Assembly: GCA_910588595.1 (NCBI GenBank)
Contig: CAJUQU010000116.1
Location: forward strand, 1-10,593
From: an uncultured Lachnospiraceae bacterium
Lineage (GTDB): Bacteria; Bacillota_A; Clostridia; Lachnospirales; Lachnospiraceae
Reading direction: 5' to 3'
Length of the DNA: 10,593 nucleotides
Both the position numbers and the translations under genes were made by a program. Positions 5,963 to 10,593 of the stretch are shown here, in pieces; within the stretch, counting starts at the first letter, position 1, and each line of letters starts with the position of its first letter. The notes below the pieces were generated by a model. It had not been told where the DNA came from. It saw only the letters and a list, made by a program, of their open reading frames with translations, and did no database searches.

Positions 5963-8056
5963 ATGGATCAAGAAGTGTATCACAGAAGGATGAAGCGGGC
6001 TTTTGATGCGAGTACACTGACCAGCATCGAGCCGATATTGGAGGGAATGCCAGGAGGTCTTTTTATATACTACGCGGACGGCGACGAGGAGCTGTTGTAC
6101 CAGAATAGCGCTGTCCTGCGGATTTTTGGCTGCGATACGGAGGAGGAGTTTCGCAGGCTTACGGGAAATACATTCAGGGGGATGGTACACCCTGACGATA
6201 TTGAGGAGGTTGAGAAAAGTATCCAGAGTCAGATCGAGAACAGTATCTATGATTTTGACTATGTGGAGTATCGTATCATCCAGAAAGACGGCACGATACG
6301 GTGGATCGAGGACTATGGACACTTCATACATACAGAGACATACGGTGATATTTTTTATGTCTTTATCGATGACAGCACAGAGCGGTTGAAAAACCGTATG
6401 AGCGAACTGGAGAAAATGAACGAGGAGCTGCGCGCGATCTACGCGAGGGAAAGCCAGTACCGCAAGGCGATCTTGTACGATGCGATCTCCTTTTTTGAAG
6501 TAAATCTGACAAAGGACAAGTTTTTGTCAGCGTACATACAGATGCCGGACGGGCAGTTAAAGGATTTTTTTGAGTATGCGGGCATTCCGCGGTTTGAAAA
6601 ATATTCGGACTATGTCAGATTCTGGATGAGAGACATGGACTCCATGGAGTCCGAGGAGTATGCCAGTTTTATCGATGCAAAGCGCCTGATTCAGTGCTAT
6701 GACAGAGGGGAGCTGGAACAAACCTACGATGGCTGGATGACGGATTCGATGGGCAGAAGGCATTTGTATCACTATGCTTTCCTGCTCGGCAGGAATGAGT
6801 ACACAGGTGATGTGATCACGATGGCGATCACAAAGGACATGACAGACCAGGTCCAAAGGCAGAACCTGTTAAAATCCGCACTGAGCCAGGCGCAGACTGC
6901 CAGCATAGCCAGAAATACCTTTCTGCAGAATATGTCGCACGATATCAGGACACCGCTCAATGCGATCATCGGTTACGCGGATCTTGCGAGGAAACACAGG
7001 ACAGATGCGGCAAAGATCGACAGTTATCTGTACCAGATCCGCGCTGCCGGCGAGCAGCTGCTGGCGATCGTGAACGAGTCGTTGGAGGTCACGCGCATGG
7101 AATCCGGTAAAGTGAATCTGATGGAGAACCTTGTGGAGCTGGACGATCTGCTTGTGGAGCTGGAGCGCACGATACTGCCGCAGGTCGAGGTGAAGTCGCT
7201 CCAGTTTGCGATCGACAGATCACGTGTCCGCAACAGCGTGATCTACATGGACTTTCTCAGGATGAAAGAGATGCTCCTGCAGCTGTTGGACAATGCGGTG
7301 AAGTACACCGAACCGAACGGCAGGGTGACGCTGACCGTGCTGGAGGAGGATCTGAACCTCAATCACTACGGAAAATACCAGTTTATCGTGGAGGACAATG
7401 GAAGGGGGATCTCAGAGGAATTCAAGCAGGAATTGTTCCAGCCGTTTAAGAGGGAGAAGAATACGACGAAAAGCGGCGTGCTCGGGACCGGGCTGGGACT
7501 CAGCGTCGTAAAAAACCTCGTGGATCTGATGGAGGGCAGTGTGATGGTCGAGAGCAGGGTGGGGAAAGGCAGCAGGTTTACAGTGGATCTGCTGCTGCGG
7601 CTGCCGGAAGAACTGCCAAAGCGGGATCAGACGCGGTTTCATCTGGATGAGGAGGACTTGAAAGGCAAGCGGATCCTGCTCGTCGACGACAATGAGATCA
7701 ACCGTGAGATCGCGCAGGAACTGCTGACCGGTGAGGGGTATATCGTGGAGACAGCGGATGATGGCAGTGTTGCCCTGGAGATGGTCAAAAACTCCAAACC
7801 TCAGTATTTTGATCTGATCATAATGGACATCCAGATGCCGGTCATGGACGGGCACGAGGCGACAAAAGCGATCCGGGCGCTGGACAACAGAAAGCTGGCA
7901 GGTATACCGATCATCGCACTGTCTGCAAACGCGTTTGCAGAGGATTATATGCGATCGATCGAGGCTGGGATGGACGCGCACATTCCAAAGCCGATCAGGA
8001 TCGAGGAAATGCAGGAGACGATACGGAATGTGCTGGAGCGTCTGCACCGAAGATAG
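5963..8056 (+). CDS. soluble PAS hybrid sensor histidine kinase with receiver domain
   Basis: A hybrid two-component protein of 697 aa that autophosphorylates on histidine and passes the phosphate to its own receiver. Residues about 18-140 are a PAS/PAC domain (VHPDDIEEVEKSI, YRIIQKDGTIRWIEDYG). Residues 140-165 look coiled-coil. Residues 165-305 resemble a second, divergent PAS-type sensor. HisKA follows with phospho-acceptor H326 (NMSHDIRTPLNAIIGYADLA), then HATPase with N444 (LLDNAVKYTE), D478 (EDNGRGIS) and the G2 box GTGLGL (508-513). The C-terminal receiver has acidic D575/D576, phospho-acceptor D622 (IMDIQMPVMDG) and K676 (PKP). All catalytic residues are present. There is no signal peptide or membrane segment, so it should sense a cytosolic signal. 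There is no DNA-binding output domain and no separate response regulator or Hpt protein nearby, so its output partner is unknown. ATG 5963 follows a weak GGGGGA site. The next gene starts 10 bp downstream. Confidence 0.93.
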   Translation: MDQEVYHRRMKRAFDASTLTSIEPILEGMPGGLFIYYADGDEELLYQNSAVLRIFGCDTEEEFRRLTGNTFRGMVHPDDIEEVEKSIQSQIENSIYDFDYVEYRIIQKDGTIRWIEDYGHFIHTETYGDIFYVFIDDSTERLKNRMSELEKMNEELRAIYARESQYRKAILYDAISFFEVNLTKDKFLSAYIQMPDGQLKDFFEYAGIPRFEKYSDYVRFWMRDMDSMESEEYASFIDAKRLIQCYDRGELEQTYDGWMTDSMGRRHLYHYAFLLGRNEYTGDVITMAITKDMTDQVQRQNLLKSALSQAQTASIARNTFLQNMSHDIRTPLNAIIGYADLARKHRTDAAKIDSYLYQIRAAGEQLLAIVNESLEVTRMESGKVNLMENLVELDDLLVELERTILPQVEVKSLQFAIDRSRVRNSVIYMDFLRMKEMLLQLLDNAVKYTEPNGRVTLTVLEEDLNLNHYGKYQFIVEDNGRGISEEFKQELFQPFKREKNTTKSGVLGTGLGLSVVKNLVDLMEGSVMVESRVGKGSRFTVDLLLRLPEELPKRDQTRFHLDEEDLKGKRILLVDDNEINREIAQELLTGEGYIVETADDGSVALEMVKNSKPQYFDLIIMDIQMPVMDGHEATKAIRALDNRKLAGIPIIALSANAFAEDYMRSIEAGMDAHIPKPIRIEEMQETIRNVLERLHRR

Positions 8057-8066
8057 GAGCAAATTT

Positions 8067-9143
8067 ATGGATTTGAGTGTGATCATACATGGACATGACG
8101 GACAGAGCCATATTGCGGGATGCCTTAGAAGTGTCACCAGATGTCCGAGGGAACACATTGACATGGAGTGCATTGTGGTGGGGGGCAGCGTCAAGGATGA
8201 GTGTGCTGCGATCGTATACAGATATGCACAGCGGGACAACCGCATAAAACTGGCTGTGCTGGAGAGCGGGGAGACATCGGATGCGCGCAACGCGGGGATC
8301 GAGGCGGCATCAGGCAGATATATATTGTTCCTGGATGCCGCAGACCGGCTGTGCGAGGATGCGTGGGATCAGATCGAGGCGGCAGTCGGTGAGGAGTATG
8401 CTGATTTTGTGGCTTTCAGCCATATCACGTCGCTTGGGAACGGAAAGCTCAAGGCGCAGATGCTTCCGATATCGGATGTGATATCGACAGACGAGAGGGA
8501 AGCGAGAAGGCTGATGTATGCGGATTCGGTGTTGGATACGTGTGTTGGAAAGCTGTTTAAGAGCAGGATCATCAGGGACAACAATATTTTATTTCGGTCG
8601 GATCTAATGTTTGAACCGGAGGTTTTTAAGGGGGATGTTCCCTCAAAGAAATCATGGGATGGGGTAGATAGTGTGTTTGTGGCAGAGTATTTCGAACACA
8701 GTGAGAGCTATCTGCTGACGAAGGCAATGATCTGGTATGCCCCACCCAGGAACAAATATGCTGTAAAACAGCACAGCATAAAGGATCGTGTAGAGTTACT
8801 CGGGATTTTGTATGATCATCATGTAAGTGCAGTGAAACGATACAATGACAGCGAACTGATGGCGTGTATGAAGATATATTTTCTAAAGAGTCTGATGGAT
8901 CTGTTTGGCGAGTATGTGGAAGCGTGCTGCTACAGGAGAGACGTGGTGGATACCCTCTATGAAGGAGCCCTCGGAACCGGTTTCCTGAAAAAATTCCTAA
9001 ATGAGCTGAACGAGCAGGAGATCCACTCTAAGATAAGACGGCATGAATATCGCCTGCTCAGGCAGGGAAAGGCGTCGAAGATACGGAGATATTGTGCAGT
9101 CAGAACGGGAAATGTGGCAAAGATACGAAGATATTTCAGATAG
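8067..9143 (+). CDS. family 2 glycosyltransferase-like protein with degenerate active-site motifs
   Basis: A 358-aa protein with a GT-A (GT2) N-terminal domain: SVIIHGHDGQSHIAGCLRSV at 4-23, RYAQRDNRIKL, then ETSDARNAGIEAASGRYILF at 69-88, close to the family's LSDARNAGL-A-GEYI-F. Two catalytic signatures differ. The nucleotide-binding VDDGS is VVGGS (37-41), and the metal-binding DxDD is D90-A-A-D93, so the DxD aspartate at 92 is alanine. The fold is clear but transferase activity is doubtful. The C-terminal half (about 200-358) is not recognised; it is rich in aromatic and charged residues and ends in a basic tail with KIRR three times. There is no signal peptide or clear membrane helix. 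ATG 8067 has GGAG at 8056-8059, 7 nt upstream. The kinase stop is 10 bp upstream, so the two are surely co-transcribed. An in-frame start at 7935 would lie inside the kinase gene and adds no GT2 sequence. Confidence 0.8.
   Translation: MDLSVIIHGHDGQSHIAGCLRSVTRCPREHIDMECIVVGGSVKDECAAIVYRYAQRDNRIKLAVLESGETSDARNAGIEAASGRYILFLDAADRLCEDAWDQIEAAVGEEYADFVAFSHITSLGNGKLKAQMLPISDVISTDEREARRLMYADSVLDTCVGKLFKSRIIRDNNILFRSDLMFEPEVFKGDVPSKKSWDGVDSVFVAEYFEHSESYLLTKAMIWYAPPRNKYAVKQHSIKDRVELLGILYDHHVSAVKRYNDSELMACMKIYFLKSLMDLFGEYVEACCYRRDVVDTLYEGALGTGFLKKFLNELNEQEIHSKIRRHEYRLLRQGKASKIRRYCAVRTGNVAKIRRYFR
9030..9135 (+). repeat. KIRR-coding repeats in the 3' end of the glycosyltransferase-like gene
   Basis: AAGATACGGAGATATT (9078-9093) and AAGATACGAAGATATT (9120-9135) differ at one base and are 42 bp apart. 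A more distant copy starts at 9030 (AAGATAAGACGG). They encode KIRRHEY, KIRRYCA and KIRRYFR at 14-16 residue spacing, giving the protein a strongly basic C-terminus. This looks like recent internal duplication. Confidence 0.55.
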
Positions 9144-9189
9144 AAACGCGCTGTTTTGAAGATAGCAGAGCAGTGGATAAGGGATGGAT

Positions 9190-10263
9190 ATGATTGTAAG
9201 ACAAAGAATAGTACATACGGTGAAGATGAGCGCTATTGTGTTCGGGGCAGTTTTGTTGCTGGGAGGCTGCGGAAAAAAGGCAGAGAACACGAATCTTCTT
9301 GCGGGCATGGAGCTGGTGGAGCAATACGAATTTCAGGGCGCGATCGAGAGCTTTGAAGCGGCGCTGTTAAACAATGAGGATGCAGAGCTCACCTACAGGG
9401 GCCAGGGAATCGCCTATATGGGGCTTGGTAATTATGCGGAGGCGGAGAATGCGTTTCTCAGATCAATCGAAAATGCACAAGGCAGCCCCACCGCACTCGT
9501 GTACGACACCAATTATTATTTGGCATCTGCCTACATGAAGCAGGGCAAGTACGCCGACGCGGAGAAAATTTATTCGGCGATCATCGGGTTAAAGAAAAAA
9601 GAAAAGGATGCGTATTATCTGCGGGCGTGTGCGGTCCTGCGGCAGAATCGTTATGATGAGGCAGTCTTGGATTTTGAGAGAGCGTTCGCCCTTGACTCTG
9701 ACGATATCGAGCTGGTCACAGATGCCTATGTGGAGATGCAGGCAGCTGGTTTTGGCGAGCAGGGAAAAACATATATAAAGAAGTTCATGACTGAGAAGGA
9801 GAAAAGTCTTAAGGATGGTGAGAAGGGGATCATCTCTTTCTATCTGGAAGATTATGAGAGTGCGCGCAAGTATCTTGATCCGTTTGAGAAGGGAACTGAC
9901 CCACAGCTTTCCCTGATCCTGGGTCAGACTTATGAAAAGCTTGGCGATATGAACAAAGCATCAGTGGTATATCAGACTTATCTGAGCGCAAATGAACCGG
10001 ACGCAGCGATCTACAACAGTCTCGGGATCTGTCTGATGAACCAGGAGAGATATGCCGAGGCAGTGACTGCGTTTGAGAGCGGCATCGCAATGGGGGCTTC
10101 AGATTATCTGCAGGAGTTAAGGTTTAACATGATCGTTGCAAACGAGTACACTGGAAACTTTGAGCAGGCAAAAACGATGATGCAGGAGTACCTGCAGACC
10201 TACCCGGACGATGCCAAGGCAAAAAAGGAAAATGAATTTTTGAAGACATGCCACCAGAAATGA
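9190..10263 (+). CDS. TPR-repeat lipoprotein
   Basis: A secreted, lipid-anchored protein of 357 aa made of tetratricopeptide repeats, probably a protein-interaction scaffold on the outer face of the membrane. The N-terminus has basic residues, a hydrophobic stretch (SAIVFGAVLLLGG) and the lipobox LGGC, then GKKAENTN, a typical lipoprotein signal. From the Cys to the C-terminus there are about eight helical repeats of TPR type, for example EQYEFQGAIESFEAALLNN, YMGLGNYAEAENAFLRSI, YMKQGKYADAEKIYSAII, LRQNRYDEAVLDFERAFAL, YEKLGDMNKASVVYQTYL and LMNQERYAEAVTAFESGIAM. I chose ATG 9190 because AAGGG at 9179-9183 then has a 6-nt spacer; ATG 9184 (two residues longer) would abut it. It lies 46 bp after the glycosyltransferase-like gene with no promoter or terminator seen between, so it is probably the third gene of the kinase operon. 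Its specific function is not recognisable. Confidence 0.85.
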   Translation: MIVRQRIVHTVKMSAIVFGAVLLLGGCGKKAENTNLLAGMELVEQYEFQGAIESFEAALLNNEDAELTYRGQGIAYMGLGNYAEAENAFLRSIENAQGSPTALVYDTNYYLASAYMKQGKYADAEKIYSAIIGLKKKEKDAYYLRACAVLRQNRYDEAVLDFERAFALDSDDIELVTDAYVEMQAAGFGEQGKTYIKKFMTEKEKSLKDGEKGIISFYLEDYESARKYLDPFEKGTDPQLSLILGQTYEKLGDMNKASVVYQTYLSANEPDAAIYNSLGICLMNQERYAEAVTAFESGIAMGASDYLQELRFNMIVANEYTGNFEQAKTMMQEYLQTYPDDAKAKKENEFLKTCHQK

Positions 10264-10271
10264 AACAGCAC

Positions 10272-10290
10272 TCCCCAGGGACAACGGGGA
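10272..10290 (+). terminator. weak hairpin after the TPR lipoprotein gene
   Basis: TCCCC (10272-10276) can pair with GGGGA (10286-10290) over a 9-nt loop, 9 bp past the TPR gene stop. No T-run follows, so it is not a canonical intrinsic terminator. It is the only candidate for the end of the kinase operon before the next promoter. Confidence 0.2.
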
Positions 10291-10308
10291 ACAGACGGAT
10301 CTCAAAAA

Positions 10309-10356
10309 ACACTAGATATTGTATTTGATAGTATGCGAACACATGATATTTAGTAG
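10309..10356. promoter_or_regulatory. tandem NrdR boxes
   Basis: Site 1, ACACTAGATATTGTAT (10309-10324), matches 14 of 16 positions of the NrdR-box consensus acaCwAtATaTwGtgt. Site 2, ACATGATATTTAGTAG (10341-10356), matches 11 of 16. Their starts are 32 bp apart, three helical turns, the pairing known for NrdR, the nucleotide-sensing ATP-cone repressor of ribonucleotide reductase genes. They lie upstream of an ATP-cone gene start, which supports both calls. nrdR itself is not in the window. Confidence 0.72.
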
Positions 10357-10363
10357 TGTTCGA

Positions 10364-10392
10364 TTGACTTCGATTTTTCTATCTGTTATCAT
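10364..10392 (+). promoter_or_regulatory. sigma-A promoter of nrdD
   Basis: -35 TTGACT (10364-10369), exactly 17 bp, then -10 TATCAT (10387-10392), each five of six to consensus. The start would be near 10399. It lies 7 bp after the second NrdR box. A weaker alternative, TTGATA (10325-10330) and TATTTA (10347-10352) with a 16-bp spacer, lies between and over the boxes. Confidence 0.65.
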
Positions 10393-10398
10393 TTGATT

Positions 10399-10503
10399 AA
10401 ACGCTTTAGCGGTGCGGGAATAAGATGGGACTAAAGTGTCTGTCTGACATCTATGGAGGCGCACTGTGAGGGCAAAAATGAATCAAGTGAAGGAGTATGC
10501 GAA
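10399..10503 (+). other. 5' leader of nrdD, possibly structured
   Basis: About 105 nt lie between the predicted start and the coding region, longer than translation needs. GGTGCG (10411-10416) can pair with CGCACT (10460-10465), and inside it AGATG (10423-10427) with CATCT (10448-10452). The ribosome binding site AAGGAG is at 10490-10495. I could not match this to a known riboswitch class. A second ATG (10479) with GAGGG before it lies out of frame with nrdD. Confidence 0.3.
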
Positions 10504-10545
10504 ATGTTTCAGGTTATTAAAAGGGATGGCAGTGAGGCTGAGTTT
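10504..10545 (+). CDS. nrdD: anaerobic ribonucleoside-triphosphate reductase, first 14 codons only
   Basis: Only MFQVIKRDGSEAEF is genomic. The pattern VIKRDGS...F right at the N-terminus is the first strand and loop of an ATP-cone, the allosteric nucleotide-binding domain that opens NrdD (class III reductase, which makes dNTPs without oxygen). ATG 10504 has AAGGAG 8 nt upstream. The tandem NrdR boxes and strong promoter upstream support a ribonucleotide reductase gene. Class Ia NrdA or class II NrdJ also carry ATP-cones and cannot be excluded from 14 residues; NrdR itself is unlikely because its zinc ribbon precedes the cone. The frame stays open into adapter sequence, giving a false extension RSEEHTSELQS that must not be read as protein. 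Confidence 0.72.
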
Positions 10546-10593
10546 AGATCGGAAGAGCACACGTCTGAACTCCAGTCACTGACAACCATCTCG
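10546..10593 (+). other. Illumina TruSeq adapter and index (contamination, not genomic)
   Basis: From 10546 the sequence is AGATCGGAAGAGCACACG and the rest of the standard 34-base TruSeq read-2/index adapter (to 10579). Then come an 8-base index TGACAACC (10580-10587) and ATCTCG, the first bases of the P7 side. The order adapter, index, P7 is exact. The true end of the biological sequence is about 10545. Confidence 0.98.

Noticed and set aside
7935..8066. Upstream in-frame start for the GT-like protein inside the kinase gene
   Set aside because: It would overlap the kinase by 122 bp, adds no GT2 sequence, and lacks the GGAG site that precedes ATG 8067.
7412..8290. Long minus-strand open frame (292 codons) opposite the kinase and GT-like genes
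   Set aside because: It lies antisense to two clearly conserved genes, has no recognisable domain, and its translation looks like a shadow of the other strand. The same holds for all other minus-strand frames.
10411..10500. Cobalamin riboswitch before nrdD
   Set aside because: Pieces resemble parts of the B12 element (GGGAA, GCACTGTGA), but the GGTG-AAATCC segment and a proper B12 box are missing, and the spacing is wrong.
1..10545. CRISPR arrays, insertion sequences, tRNA or rRNA genes
   Set aside because: No regularly spaced repeats, transposase motifs, terminal inverted repeats or RNA gene signatures were seen.
10546..10593. Extension of the nrdD frame to the window end
   Set aside because: The extra codons are translated Illumina adapter and index.

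Overview
The window looks like part of a chromosome from an anaerobic Gram-positive bacterium, most likely a gut-type Clostridia/Lachnospiraceae member. This is an inference from the style of the proteins, the strong GGAGG-type ribosome binding sites, sigma-A-type promoters, a LacI-type regulator beside a GH77 enzyme, and the start of an apparent anaerobic ribonucleotide reductase gene. All real genes lie on the + strand. No tRNA, rRNA, CRISPR array or insertion sequence was seen.

Layout. (1) 1-1746: the 3' part of an XPD/DinG-type iron-sulfur DNA helicase whose N-terminus is off the left edge. (2) 1883-3049: a complete UDP-glucose 6-dehydrogenase (ugd) with its own extended -10 promoter. (3) 3050-5880: a small alpha-glucan unit. 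It has a palindrome, a promoter, a LacI-type operator just after the predicted transcription start, the 4-alpha-glucanotransferase gene malQ, a LacI-family regulator 14 bp after the ancestral malQ end, and a strong intrinsic terminator. malQ has an in-frame TAG where the family normally has a small residue, followed by 46 intact codons of recognisable MalQ C-terminus, so the gene is freshly broken, read through, or miscalled. (4) 5889-10263: a three-gene run of a soluble PAS-containing hybrid histidine kinase, a family 2 glycosyltransferase-like protein that has lost its usual nucleotide and metal-binding aspartates, and a TPR lipoprotein. Their functional link is unknown. This is the best candidate here for something undescribed. 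(5) 10264-10503: a regulatory region with two NrdR-box-like sites 32 bp apart, a near-consensus promoter and a roughly 105-nt leader. (6) 10504-10545: the first 14 codons of an ATP-cone protein, probably nrdD.

The last 48 bases (10546-10593) are not genomic. They are an Illumina TruSeq read-2/index adapter with an 8-base index, fused to the truncated nrdD, so the genome sequence ends at about 10545.

The genes do not form one pathway. The window combines DNA repair, nucleotide-sugar synthesis, glucan metabolism with local repression, a signalling/cell-envelope cassette, and deoxyribonucleotide synthesis.
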